DNA of 64,000 bases, taken from assembly GCA_964019695.1 (NCBI GenBank), contig OZ026520.1:34576620-34640619 (forward strand), written 5' to 3'. Below, in pieces: positions 11,886 through 22,789 of the stretch. Made by a program: the position numbers and the translations under genes. Origin of the DNA: Loripinus fragilis (lineage: Eukaryota; Mollusca; Bivalvia; Lucinida; Lucinidae). How positions within the stretch are numbered: position 1 is the stretch's first letter; the number at the start of each line of letters is the position of its first letter. A model generated the notes under the pieces. That model was given only the letters and a program-made list of their open reading frames with translations, was not told the DNA's origin and made no database searches.

Positions 11886-12850
11886 CTACGTATCAGAGAT
11901 ATATTTATGGACTGCTTCAAAAATGAGTGTATTTGTGGACAAACAAAGTAGGGGATTTCCAAATAAGAGAGTTTGAAGAGTAACTGATGAGTGTTGAGAG
12001 ATTCTGTGATTTAGCTCTGCTCTCTGTTCGCGATAGAGTGGACAATCCATGAAGTAGTGATCAGTAATCTCCACATTTCCACAGAGACAGAGAGGTGAAT
12101 CTGTGATGAGTTTCTGAAAGAGATCATCATTAATTGAGCTACATTTTGTACGTAATCTGATGTGCAGTATCTGATCACGCCTATTACCTGCATAGAAATA
12201 CCTAGGGGTGGCTTTAATGTCAGAGTTCAATTTACGTTTAAAAATGATAACAGAATCACTATTTCTTCCATCGAGTGGCAATTTATTCCATTTCCTATTA
12301 GAAGACGGTAAAAGCGCATTTAAATACTGAGTAGTGCGAGTGTCTTCTGTCTGAATATTTTGTGCATTACGCAGATTGTATTGAGATAGAGTGTTGACAG
12401 TAAGGGGAATCAGAGAAGAAAGATATTCTGGAGAGAGATTATTAAACATTGTATATAGAAGTAAAAGTCTATGTTTCCTGCGCCTAGTTTCCAATGGGTC
12501 CCAGTTTACTTCCTCGTAAAGTGCATGTAAGGACACAAGTTTAGAAGCCCCCGTGAGAATCCTAGCTGCCTCTGTTTGTATTTTATCAAGTTCATGTTTC
12601 TCATAGTTTGTACAATTGCCCCAGACGACATCAGCATATTCTAGTACAGGTCTTATGAAGGTAAGATAAATAGTTTCAAGAGATTTTCTATCAAGGTAGA
12701 ACTTCAACCTCCTCATTACATTTATTCTACCCACCGGCTTTTTTTTTCTTGATATAATCGATATGTATATGCCAAGAGCAATCAATGGAGAGAAATACAC
12801 CAAGATGTTTATGAGATTCTACTTTTATAAATTTCTTCCCTAATGCGAAA
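11886..12850 (-). mobile_element. LINE ORF2 C-terminal half, nearly intact frame
   Basis: A 300-codon minus-strand frame covers the region after the RT palm of a CR1-like LINE. It includes GRINVMRRLKFYLDRKSL, LEYADVVWGN, the region around ARILTGASKLVSLHALYEEV, LSPEYLSSLIP, YNLRNAQN and a terminal knuckle (CLCGNVEITDHYFMDC). Upstream at 12740-12830 another frame continues the protein (HKHLGVFLSIDCSWHIHIDY). A run of A's at about 12735-12745 marks the frameshift between them. RT and endonuclease are missing. The long clean frame suggests a fairly recent insertion. Confidence 0.85.
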
Positions 12851-13423
12851 CAAAACAAGGAAGTCACGGTCAGTTTGAATTTTTAAAGTCCACATCTGTA
12901 GGTACAAGCCAATGCGTTAATAAGCTTCTTGTTTGATCATTGCTTTATCTCTGTTTTGATAAACACGATTTGTGTAGGTTTTATAAATTTATTACATTTA
13001 TTAGGGTATACATTTAAGGTTTTATAAATATTGTTCTTAATTTATTATTTTTAATTTGTTGTAATTTTTGACTCGTTAAAACATAAATCTTGATCTGACA
13101 TATCACGGAAACACTATATTTCCTTATCCTGATATAACTTATTCCAAAAAGAGGAATACATGTGAATCCTGAAATAAAAGAAGGAATGAAAGAAAGAAAG
13201 TAAGAAAGACTATATGTGAAAGAAAGAAAAAAAGAAACAGTAAGACCCCATTCAAGTCTATTCAATACTAGTTTTTTCTTGCACAGCGGATAAGGATATC
13301 TGAGATTTTACCCTGGGATAGAAAATCTTATTTTACCCATGCTATCTTACCCAGGACGTCAAGTAACGGCATCATGTGAAATTGCATCTTACCGTATTCA
13401 GGGACTTATGGCAGCTTATTTTG

Positions 13424-13450
13424 AAATAAATAAATAAATAAATAAATAAA
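13424..13450. repeat. (AAAT)n microsatellite
   Basis: Run of AAAT units just left of the foldback element at 13444. Confidence 0.8.
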
Positions 13451-13614
13451 AACAGTGGTGAGCAAGAAAAAGAATCCGTTATTCGTGTGAGGGTGGGATA
13501 GAAAAATCCGTCCAGAGGATCAGCATTTGTCAGCACTGGGCAAGCCTCTTTATGCCAAACGGCGATCCTTGGGACAGATTTTTCTATCCTACCCTCACAC
13601 TCCTGATAGATTCT
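13444..13614. mobile_element. foldback MITE (GTGTGAGGGTAGGATAG family), copy 2
   Basis: An inverted repeat. GTGTGAGGGTGGGATAGAAA at 13486 faces TTTCTATCCTACCCTCACAC ending near 13600. The middle holds ATCCGTCCAGAGGATC and GGCGATCCTTGGGACAGAT. It is the reverse-oriented relative of 9062-9228. Confidence 0.75.
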
Positions 13615-13615
13615 T

Positions 13616-13777
13616 TTAAGAATTGAAAGTTATTTTTCTGCGTTTCACTGAGGTATGAAATGTCGGGAAAATTACATCTAATTTGCATGAAAACCGAAGG
13701 TTTTCATGCTGAAATTAGATGTAATTTAAACGACATTTCATACCTCAGTGAAACGAAGAAAAATAACTTTCAATTCT
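13616..13777. repeat. hairpin flanking a TIR element, copy 1
   Basis: An imperfect palindrome. AAGAATTGAAAGTTATTTTT and CTGAGGTATGAAATGTCG face CGACATTTCATACCTCAG and AAATAACTTTCAATTCTT. The centre is CATGAAAACCGAAGGTTTTCATG. The same hairpin sits beside the second TIR element copy (24361-24535), and a fragment occurs at 31287-31320. Confidence 0.85.
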
Positions 13778-14633
13778 TATAATTACAACTTCTTCTTTAT
13801 TCTTTCTTATTCAGTATTTATAATTATGCTTTCCTAAATAAAATACGTTGCCAGCTGATAGTTCGTTTCGCGCATTAGACTATGACGTGTGTACGTATAC
13901 GCAGACGTTACGACGTTCAAAAAATCAAAATGGCCGCGGCCGTTCGCAAATTGAAAATAAACAACTACATTTTAGAGACTAGAATCTTGTATTTACATAG
14001 TGACGACCAAAAAAACTTAACATGGGTGTTTATTAGAATGTGTACGATAGTTACGTCGTCGGATATGACGTCATTCGTTTACAAAGGTGACGAAAAGCAT
14101 CATCTGTCAAAATGGCTAGGAAAGGAAAAGAAATGGTCCCCGGCAAAAAGAAATTGTGCTATCTTTATTGAGTGATTGAAGAAAACAAAGACGAACTGCA
14201 AAACATGTTGAATAAACCAGGCAACAGTCAGTAAGTTCAAGAAAATATTTTATTGCGGGCTCGACTGAAAACATACAACGAAGTTGCAGGAAAACATGCA
14301 CAGGTGCAAGAAGTGATCGCATCATTTTGCGGACTGGGAAACTGAATAGATCGCCTCAGACAGCTGATTGGCATGACTACTGTAAATTAAGGCGTTTGCT
14401 TTTCTACCTGAAAATATAGGTGTAAGTGTAAGGTAAAGTGTCAGTAGTTGCAGGCCATAGAAGCATTGCACAGTATCACAAAACTAGTTTTGTCGTGAAT
14501 GGCCCCGCCCCTCATGAATACGGATCGGGCTCATTGAAAAATGAAATACAGGTCAATGCGATCATATGACCTTTCTTGACCAATCAGACTAGCGGATCTC
14601 AATAAATGATATGACAGTTGTAATTATATATTG
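13778..14633 (+). mobile_element. ~855-bp TIR element with promoter-like motifs, copy 1
   Basis: The ends TATAATTACAACT and AGTTGTAATTATA are inverted repeats. The second copy lies inverted at 23535-24360. Inside, reading left to right, are a CRE-like cluster with TGACGTCA (14066-14073) and an AAAATGGCCGC stretch at 13927, resembling a YY1 site. An ATG at 14112 begins a short frame (MARKGKEMVPGKKKLCYL), which soon stops. Further matches between the copies continue out of frame (KPGNSQ, IASFCGLGN). The element may once have carried the 5' end of a gene. The longer plus frame at 13882-14175 is in another register and I do not favour it. Confidence 0.65.
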
Positions 14634-14799
14634 ACTAACACCTCCATAAAGTAGTAAAGTGTGCCCAAATTGATATGAGACTGATTAATTTATGACAAAA
14701 TCTTCGTAATATTCGTGCGTTTTCGTGAAATACTCTGACCTTGGTCATGCTTTTACCAAGATTATTAAAATAATGTCAATTCTTAAATCAATATGGTCT

Positions 14800-14860
14800 G
14801 ATAGCCTAGTGGTTAGTTCACAACTTGATATAGATCACACATACCTGGATCGAATCTTGT
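14800..14860 (+). repeat. possible tRNA-derived SINE head
   Basis: TGATAGCCTAGTGGTTAG resembles a tRNA A box, and GGATCGAATC 41 bp later a B box. A poly-G run follows at 14861-14872. No cloverleaf with a paired acceptor stem was found, so a functional tRNA is unlikely. Confidence 0.4.
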
Positions 14861-14872
14861 GGGGGGGGGGGG

Positions 14873-16985
14873 CAATTTTTTTGCTTGTGATTGTCAAATG
14901 TATGCATTCTTTTTAAGTATATGTTATGCCATCTCGTGATTATCTTTACAAAGGGGTATTTTCATCTGTGCCCATGCATGGATTTTCATCAAACTTTGCA
15001 TATTAATATCTCATTATATACGAGCTATTAAAATGTATTTATCGAATTAGATAGTTAAGAATAAGGTTAAGGAAGCAACTCTGACGAACTTAACCTTTGA
15101 GGTGGTACCTGTTTCTAAATTTCCATGTCCTAAACTTATAGTTTTGTTAATTTCTATGGTTTGTCATCTAGATTGAATCCAAAATACCATATACATTATT
15201 TTAATACCACGAAACCATTTACATAAATTATGGTTTACGTTTTCAGAAGAAGTGATTGTAAAATTTCAATAGTTTTTTCGAAAATTTAAAAAACATTCAA
15301 CATTCAATTCAAAACATGGAAATGTTCTAGTCTTTGTCAAGATATCATATTATCACAAAACATGCCATATATATACTGCTGATCTGAGCCAAAAATTATG
15401 AAAATCCAAAACCGGTAACTTTGTCATTTCCTGCCCCTTATGGGTATAGGTCAGTTTTAGCAAAATTAATTATTTAGTTCAAATGAATCAATAACTCGAC
15501 AAAAGGAGGTTGTTTTTTTAATCAACTTCCACTTTTCTTAAAGAAAGACATGTTTAGACAATTTTAAATGATTCAATGGTCAGAAATGCCGAAGGTCATG
15601 GCCCTGTGTCAAGGCACTATGGAGCCAAGACAATGTGTATCACTTCCTCAAGTCCTGCATGATATTGTTTAAGAAACATAATATCCTAACAATAAACATG
15701 TGAAAACAAGAAGACTAAATATTTCCTTTACTGCCAAACTGAACTAGAGGAACCACATTTTGGTGCCTAGACCAGGATAACGTGTAACAGAGTCTTATCA
15801 AAGGTATCATAAAACAGTGTTCTACATGAATAAGTGAGGTCCAGATAAAAAGTGTATGCCTAGAATATACAGCCAGCTAAAGTATAAATGTTGCTTTTTG
15901 ATGGAAATCAGCATCAGTTTCACATAACAGAATGAACAGAGAAGATTTAAGCATTAAATTGGCAATACCTTTGAAGCCAAGAGTTATCTGTGACCAATAA
16001 GTTTGATAGGTTTTTTTTGTGAAGCAGGTTTATTATTGAGGCTAATAATTATAAAATCATAGATATAAGGTTCTTCTCATGTATGAACTGACTTGTCATA
16101 ATGTTTCTCTTCTGTATGAATTAATTTGTTTAATAATGTTACATATTTAGTATAACAAGAGCTAGATGTAGTTTTAATGCTAGAAACTAGATGTGTTAAG
16201 TACAGGTGTCAACATATTGTATCATTTTGGCTAATATTATTGTGTAAGCACTTCTTTAAATAAACGTCATGGCACTTAATATCAAAGAATATTGTTTTTT
16301 CTTTTTCCAATCCATAATAGGAGAAAACACTGAACATATCAACTTCTACCAATAAACGTACTAGCATGATGATTCAAACTAAGCAAATATTCAAGTATGT
16401 TTTACACTGAAACATAATTATTGCATTTTTTACATTTTTATGAATTATGGCCATGTGTTTACATCAAGTTAAAAAATATGTTACCGGTCCTTGAATGTCA
16501 TGAAATTTGGTCTACATACTCTTAACATATATGGATAGTTTATATGTTGAAATGATATCTTGACAAAGACCGCAATCTGTACAAATGTTAATTGTAAATT
16601 TGACTGAATACAAAATATACAGTCGAAAATTGAGGTACCATGCTATAAAAATGAATTACCACCCAATATCCTAATACATACAAAGCCATTTTAAGCAACA
16701 GCGAACTTATCAATGATATAGCTATTTAATAAAACATTTCTCCGCCCGTTACATGATATGTCAATTACTTTAGAAATGATTATAACTGGGTACCCTAAGG
16801 TATTATAGTGATATCATTCATGGCGTCATAAATTAGCAATGGAATTGCAAAAAAACTCAAACGCACCATAAATATTAACGTTATACCCCAGACAATTGAA
16901 TAGTATAATATTTTCAAAATCCAAGCGTGGGCAGACTCCCATGTTCATTACCCATACCATGCAAGAGCCCCTTTTCAATTTGATA
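14873..16985. other. long stretch without recognised genes
   Basis: AT-rich DNA without a credible frame over 60 codons. A weak long-range inverted match joins TCTTTGTCAAGATATCAT (15334-15351) with ATGATATCTTGACAAAGA (16552-16569), and GAGGTGGTACC (15109) with GAGGTACCA (16630). This may be the outline of an old inverted-repeat element of about 1.5 kb. The first, signal-peptide exon of the amidohydrolase gene could lie here but was not found. Confidence 0.4.
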
Positions 16986-16989
16986 TTCA

Positions 16990-17228
16990 TTATTCCCTTG
17001 GTTTTATTAACTCTTTCCTTGCCAGCGCCGACTTTTTTGTCTGCTGATAGCATTTGCAAATGGTTTGGACTCTGGTCAGTTCCGACGAAACGTCGGTCCT
17101 GATCTGGATACAGACTCTTTGCCACCGTTTGATAGTGTTCCTGTAAGGGTTTTTGAAAAAAAGTTAACTTGGAAAATTGTCAGCAGATGACATAAAAGTA
17201 TTAAAATGTCCCAGCGTGCAAGGAGTTA
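16990..17228. mobile_element. inverted-repeat element (GTCTGCTG/CAGCAGA family)
   Basis: AACTCTTTCCTTGCCAGCGC (16999) faces CCCAGCGTGCAAGGAGTTAA (17207-17226). Inside, TTTTTTGTCTGCTGATAGC faces AATTGTCAGCAGATGAC. Relatives with the same inner arms occur near 26650, 28047, 31735, 39180 and 60450. Confidence 0.65.
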
Positions 17229-17349
17229 ATTACATGTGGGCTTATTGAAATCATTCACTGTGCTAGGCGTGTAGTTGGTTAGATTCTTATTATATTGACC
17301 ACTTGTACACACAATTAAGAAAAAGACTAACAGACAAACAAATAAATGG

Positions 17350-17445
17350 GGGGGACGAAATGGTATCGGATTCGAACCCATATCTTTTGAATGCTAAGTA
17401 CATGTACAACCTGTTGCATGTACCTATTAGGCTATTGAGGAATTG
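17350..17445 (-). repeat. possible tRNA-derived SINE head
   Basis: On the minus strand, TAGCCTAATAGGTACATG resembles an A box and GGGTTCGAATCCGATACC a strong B box 50-60 bp downstream. No matching acceptor stem was seen, so I read it as a SINE fragment or tRNA relic. Confidence 0.4.
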
Positions 17446-17975
17446 TATAAAGCTTTCATTCTGATAAGTAATTACCTAAAGCTCACTTTTTACGATGATT
17501 CCCAAGATTGAATGAAAGGCCATTTAAAGCTGCATAGTCCGTAACTTTTGATCTTCAAGTTTTAGAAATAAAGTTTCTAATTTTCAAGAATACAGTAAAA
17601 ACACTCAAATTTAGGTAAACATTTTACCATTTTGGTAAATCTTAGCAGATTATCACAATCAAAACAACAGCATTTATGTTAAAAATCAACTGTCTAGAAT
17701 TATCGGAGGGACGTAAATAATTACTAATTAGAGAAAATACACCTGTTTTCATAAGATAGTTCCCTTTTCCATGCAGTTTTCAGCAATACTGAACATATTA
17801 ATGTGAAAACATAACTTATTTCTATTTTTACAAATGATTTAAAAAGAAATTCTTTTTTCGAAAAATGTTCACAGTTACAGACCTAGTCTCTTTAATATTA
17901 ATATGGCTTGGGCCAATTTTGACACCTAATAATCTATTCACATGGCCAGTTTCATTTCATTACACATTGTATTCT

Positions 17976-18527
17976 TTGACTTTTCGCTTACTGTAAAGGC
18001 GGCGCCTCATGAATGCGTAATTAGGACTGGTCAACCTTAGGCATAGGTAAAGCTGAAAATGAGGCGTGGTTTTATTCAAAAGTAACTGTATCATCTTCCA
18101 CCATTATCTCAGTATAGACGCAAAACACATTATTTAGTCTTTAAAACGCCAGCAAAATAACTGCATCTGAAAATGTCTATTTAACATAAGCATAGAGGCA
18201 AACATTGTGGACCCAAATCAGACTGCTCCTACAGGAGCAGTCTGATCCGGGTCCACACTGTTTATCTATGAGGCTTCAAAAATTTAGTGGATGACAAAAA
18301 ATCATACATTTTGTGATTATACGCTTTAAGGGTTAATAAATGTGAGTTCAGTGTGTATACGGATAGGATTTTTATGAAATGCACGCACGTTTCCGCGGCT
18401 CAAAAAGCTTATTTACTCTTTACCTTATAAATAAAACCTTATTTCCCTTCCGAAGCAGATGAAATAGCCGAACCACACCCAGAAATGAATATTAAAGTTG
18501 CCGCCTTTACAGAAAGCGAAAAGTCAA
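17976..18527. mobile_element. TIR element abutting an exon, copy 1
   Basis: 552-bp element. The left end TTGACTTTTCGCTTACTGTA continues with AAGGCGGC. The right end is the reverse complement with one mismatch in 28 bp. At 18192-18281 it carries a near-perfect hairpin whose arms read GACTGCTCCTACAGGAGCAG around the centre. It ends only 28 bp before the first base of the amidohydrolase exon at 18556. A second, right-truncated copy lies at 20765. Confidence 0.85.
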
Positions 18528-18555
18528 GTAATACATTATACTGCTATATTTACAG

Positions 18556-18745
18556 GAAATACTTCGCCATGCTGGACATGTATAGTGTCGAACAACAACT
18601 ATGGTACCAATATCATATTGATTGCACCTCACGGTGGTGGCAGACGCCCTGACGATATGACAGACAGACCAGATCGCGGATGCTATGACTCGGCCACGGA
18701 AACTTGTATCTATTCACTCAATTGTACCACAGATGACGAAACAAA
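18556..18745 (+). CDS. N-formylglutamate amidohydrolase-like, exon A
   Basis: First recognised exon of a gene resembling the N-formylglutamate amidohydrolase family (FGase, HutG-like). These metal-dependent hydrolases cleave N-formylglutamate to formate and glutamate or act on related amides. The frame holds IILIAPHGGGRRPDDMTDRP, the family's N-terminal HGG metal/active-site segment, followed by a Cys-rich loop. The acceptor is TTTACAG|GAAAT and the donor ACAAA|GTAATG. The exon starts needing one base from a missing upstream exon, presumably with the start codon and signal peptide, and ends with two bases over, which fits the next exon. Known animal relatives are often secreted; that is inference here. 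Only 28 bp separate it from a transposon end. Confidence 0.75.
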
Positions 18746-18794
18746 GTAATGATGTTTCTTTAGTTTGTTTTCTCTTCAAGCGCAGAATTTCTTA

Positions 18795-19015
18795 ACATAT
18801 TTGGGCCTCTATGCGACAAAACCTGTCTTCGGGGTTTCCAACAAAGTGAGACTCAACCCGCTCTCCTCAGCTACAGAGACTTGCTATATTATTGAAATTT
18901 CGCATGAAGCAAGTTGAGATATGATACTTTCCAGTAAGCGAATTACAAAGGCGCTGATCAGTCTGCGCGGGTGTACTCTGTGGCTGCAGCTATTGACTGT
19001 TCTAATGCGATACTC
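18795..19015. repeat. dispersed repeat, copy 1
   Basis: CGACAAAACCTGTCTTCGGG, then GGTTTCC, CTCCTCAGCTA and a GATACTTTCCAGTAAG segment recur at 19796-20035 in the same order and orientation. Its ends were not defined. Its GATCAGTCTGCGC tail resembles the GATCAG hairpins elsewhere. Confidence 0.65.
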
Positions 19016-19072
19016 TTTTGTTGTTAAGAGATGTTTCTCCTCATAACTTATCTTGAAAATATAGGTAATATG

Positions 19073-19291
19073 TGTTTATTTATTTATTTAATTTATTTAC
19101 TTGATTTGATTCTTTACGTCCCATCAACAATCTTTCAGTTAAACAGGGACGGGTCTTCATGGGTTGAACTAGTACTAAGCTAGGATAAATGTGTCTTGCT
19201 CAAGGACCACAACGCAGTGACGCCGGTGAGGCTCGAACCCGCGGCCACTCGGTCTCAAGTCAAGCACTCTACCACTGAGCCACTGCGCTCC
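19073..19291 (-). mobile_element. tRNA-derived SINE
   Basis: Minus-strand SINE. The head (19213-19291) has an A box, TGGCTCAGTGGTAGAGTG, and a B box, GGGTTCGAGCC. A body follows with CTTGAGCAAGACAC, then a 3' part with GGGACGTAAAG (19112-19122) and an AAATAAATAAA tail at 19073-19100. The GGGACGTAAAG motif is shared with the SINEs at 30836 and 61546, which have different tRNA heads. Confidence 0.8.
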
Positions 19292-19379
19292 CTAGAGGTA
19301 ACATGTGTAAGGATAAACTTGAAATTTTATAACATTGTTAAATGATTTTGTAAATCATTTTGACACTCATAGCTGGAGA

Positions 19380-19660
19380 TGGGAATGTAGCTTAATAAAG
19401 TGATTTCCCTTTGCTTATGGCACGGACAGCTTGTTCTTGTATTTATTGGGAGTGTCTTGTCAAGACGCTTCCAAATAAGTAACAGCATCGTATGCTTACA
19501 TTGAGAACTAGAAGTTTGAAATTGCTCTTATCTGGAGTTATGAGTACACACACGCCTTTGACTGTTTTTGTATTATTGTTGTATTGCATTGTGTACATAT
19601 TGGGTCTTTAACCTTTTTGTAATAAATAAAGGTTATCATATCATATCATACGCTGGACTT
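19380..19660 (+). mobile_element. probable LINE 3' untranslated tail
   Basis: The stretch ends GTAATAAATAAAGGTTATCATATCATATCATAC at about 19618-19650, an AATAAA followed by a short tandem run (TATCA)n, as in other LINE ends here. No coding portion remains. Confidence 0.45.
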
Positions 19661-19795
19661 TTTGGAGTTTATAACATCATTGTCACATATATACTGACGT
19701 CAATAAAAACGCCTCACAATCACTGAACACAAAAACTAACAGCTACGTACTGCACATTTGCCTAATCGTTGGACAAGTATGGACGATGACTTTAA

Positions 19796-20035
19796 TTTGG
19801 GCCTCGGCGCGACAAAACCTGTCTTCGGGGTTTCCGATAAAGCGAGTTTCAAACCAGTCTCCTCAGCTAGCGAGACTAGCTAGAAATTTGAAATTTCACC
19901 TGTAGCAAGTTTATATATGGTACTTTCCAAAAAGCAAATAATAAAGGCGCTAACCAGACTGCGCGAATGCGTAGGCTGGTCTGCGCCTGCGTTATTCGCA
20001 ACACCCGGAAGACACTTATGTTCGCATTGCGCCCA
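19796..20035. repeat. dispersed repeat, copy 2
   Basis: Second copy of the repeat at 18795 (CGACAAAACCTGTCTTCGGG, CTCCTCAGCTAGCGAGAC, GGTACTTTCCAAAAAGC). It ends in an imperfect palindrome, AACCAGACTGCGCGAATGCG / AGGCTGGTCTGCGCCTGCG. The two opposed frames over it are not genes. Confidence 0.65.
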
Positions 20036-20764
20036 TTTGATATGCAGATGTCGCGTTATTCTGATGAAGACATACAGGTTCAACGTACACACGACGGCAT
20101 TATTCATTAATCGCTTATTATTTCAATTGGAATTTGCACTAAGTTTGTGCCGTTAATGTTTTGCTAAACAATGATAATTTTCAAACAGTCATGCTTGCGA
20201 GTAATAACTTTATAAACTGATGACGTCATATTAAAGACAAAATGTAAGGTACTATTATAAAACTTGCCAAAATTCTTATTTTGTTTTAATTAATGGTAAA
20301 ATGATGAAGGGGCACGTTAGTTAATGTACAAAGAATATGCCTGCATAGAATAACGCTATTTACGATGAGCTGTCACGCTCAATCGTCAATTATTTGTCTA
20401 CGTTAACGTCATCCAGAACGGCCATCTGGACCACGAGCCAGACCGCTCCCTGGTTAATGACTATAGACTATTGCAAATGATTCGTAATAATAATTTCAAC
20501 CACCTTTACAAAGCCATGCAGTTTAATTTTTACTCATATGCATGGCGAAAAGGTTTTACATTATGTACTTTTAAAAGGACCTCCAACAGTCTTAATGCAG
20601 GATTGCCAATAAACATGGCCAGATAAAGTTTTACAGAAAATGTTATTTTTTTCTGTGGAAAAAAGTAGTTGGTTCAGCTCTCGAATTATATGCGAAAAGA
20701 AGTTTTTACATTAGACAAGTACTGATTAAAATATAAAGGTTGAAAACTCTGTTCCTGCTATTCT

Positions 20765-21165
20765 TTGACTTTTCGCTTACTGTAAAGGCGGCACCAGGTC
20801 ACCTCATGAATGCGTAATTAGGACTGATAGGTATAAAAGCTGAAAATGAGGCATAATTATATTCAAAGCAGTGATATAGGTCACTGTTCAAAGTAACTGT
20901 ATCATCTTGCGCCATTATCTCAGTAAAGACCGAAACACATTATTTAGTCCTTAAAACGCCAACAAAATAACTGCATTTTAAAATGTCTATTTAACATAAT
21001 CATAGAGGCAAACAATGTGGACCCAGATCAGACTGCTCCTACAGGAGCAGTCTGATCTGGGTCCACATTGTTTGTCTATGAGGCTTCAAATATTTAAGGG
21101 GACGACAAAAACATATATTTTGTGATTATGCGCTTGAAGGGTTTGTAAATATGAGCTCAGTGTGA
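20765..21165. mobile_element. TIR element, copy 2, right-truncated
   Basis: Starts TTGACTTTTCGCTTACTGTA like the element at 17976 and carries the same hairpin at 21001-21087, here almost perfect. The match ends near GAGCTCAGTGTG (~21163); the right terminal repeat is absent. It lies within the intron between amidohydrolase exons A and B. Confidence 0.8.
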
Positions 21166-21220
21166 AAAGTCTTATAATATATTATACTATAGGAAATAAA
21201 TATTTTTTGGAGGGGCTCCC

Positions 21221-21240
21221 CCGCCCCCCCCCCCCCCCCC
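21221..21240. repeat. poly-C run
   Basis: Homopolymer-like C run (CCCCCGCCCCCC...). It may be prone to assembly error. Confidence 0.85.
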
Positions 21241-21810
21241 AGTGATCAAGCTAATCCTTTTGAATACAGCTGTAGCTTTACATTACATACATTATATACA
21301 AATGTCATGCTTGTTAAAAGGGTGGAAGGCTCTTAAAAGCTCATTAGTCACTAATTTTGTACAAACCTGTAGCTTAATATCCATTCACAATGGCATGTAT
21401 ACAGTATGTAGTAGTGATACACCTCAATGAACAGGTCAGACGGATTGAACTATAAACAGAACAGGTATATTTTTACAGGTGAAAATCAAAAGTCATGGAC
21501 AGCTTATTTGTGTACCTAAACATTGAAATATTCTAGACACGAGTTATGCAAACGCAACTCTTTCAATCCAAGTTTTATGCTGCAAACATCATATTTTTGT
21601 GTATTTAGATGAATACCTGACAAAACTTTGGCTTTCTGCGAAAAATGTTTCAATCAAAAAATACCCCAACCCCATAAACCATAAGGTTCTTGAATGTTTG
21701 TGCAATATTTTCCAAATATATTTATTTTGTTAGGTACAATGGATGTCATGTTTTAAATAGAAGAACTAATAAAGTTGTAATTATACAAAGTCCTTCTTTT
21801 CTTTTCACAG

Positions 21811-22115
21811 GTGCAGCGTTAAAAAAATAACTGATTCAAAAACAATACATTTAAGTAGACGAATGTACGATAAGATTTATCAGCTACTGGGCTCCTACCC
21901 AAGCCGATTATATAGCCTAGTGAAGCGAAGCATACTTGACGTGAACAGAGAAGTTGACGTGGGGACGTTCGGAGATCCACTTGCAGTGACGTTATATAAC
22001 AAATATCATGCTAAAATACTAGAATGGATCAATAAATGCCAGACTGATGGCAGGAAATGTATTATTATTGATTTACATGGATATGCTAGCTCCTCTACGA
22101 ATATCACACAACTAG
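21811..22115 (+). CDS. N-formylglutamate amidohydrolase-like, exon B
   Basis: Middle exon of the amidohydrolase-like gene. The acceptor is a good polypyrimidine tract ending TTTTCACAG|GTGC and the donor is ACTAG|GTGAGT. One base completes the codon left by exon A, then the frame is open throughout. It contains DVNREVDVGTFGDP, corresponding to the conserved NRE and GDP region, and KCIIIDLHGYASS, the conserved DLHG segment expected to bind metal or substrate. One base is left at the end and pairs with exon C. Its 60-codon first part covers the helical region with MYDKIYQLLGSYP. The frame continues past the donor for 50 nt but that stretch is intronic and not family-like. Confidence 0.82.
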
Positions 22116-22172
22116 GTGAGTATATGCCATGTACTAACATTGTACAGGTGTACGACGACCTCTGATCAATCC

Positions 22173-22588
22173 CACACTGGTAAATGTATACGTCGATTTG
22201 GTGGTATTTACGCGTATTGCCGGTACTTCATAGACCGGAAGTGGTAGATATTGGTGTTAATACTATATAGAAAAATATGCCATATGCCTAAAGGACTATA
22301 GAATTAGATCATTTTTAAGTATTCAGTATATGCATGGCGATTTATGTAAGCATTTAGGAATAGATTCGAGTACCGATCATCCAGATCGGTACTCGAATCT
22401 ATTCCTAAATGCTTACATAAATCGCCATATGCATGCCGAATACTTAAAATGATCTCATTCTATAGTCCTTTAGGCATATGGCATATTTTTCTATATAGTA
22501 TTAACACCAATATCTACCACTTCCGGTCTATGAAGTACCGGCAATACGCGTAAATACCACCAAATCGACGTATACATTTACCAGTGTG
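22173..22588. repeat. 416-bp near-perfect palindrome in intron
   Basis: CACACTGGTAAATGTATACG at the left end is exactly reversed at the right (22569-22588). The arms of about 205 bp stay nearly identical to a centre near 22380, TACCGATCATCCAGATCGGTA. It begins 58 bp after exon B. A foldback element of recent origin is the simplest reading. Confidence 0.95.
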
Positions 22589-22789
22589 AATCCATTCCAA
22601 AAATGTTGATGCGGAACGCGTAACATCAGCTGGTTGGGCTGGAACATTTGTGTGTGTCAAAAACATTATTTGATTTAGTAGAATATAAGTGACCACCTGG
22701 CACTCTTATTTCTAGAAATATTTCATGATTGTAAATACAGTCACGCCTCAAAGTTTTTTGTTTATCTATACATAGGCGTGTCTCTTACG

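Noticed and set aside
13882..14175. 97-codon plus-strand frame
   Set aside because: It is not conserved in the second copy of the element, and a different frame beginning at the shared ATG is the one the copies have in common.
16896..17102. Frame with a hydrophobic start that could be the amidohydrolase signal peptide
   Set aside because: Most of it lies in the inverted-repeat element at 16990, no donor of the right phase was found, and the hydrophobic run comes from T-rich DNA.
18192..18281. Hairpin as a transcription terminator
   Set aside because: Intrinsic terminators do not apply to this genome, and the same hairpin recurs in several unrelated mobile elements.
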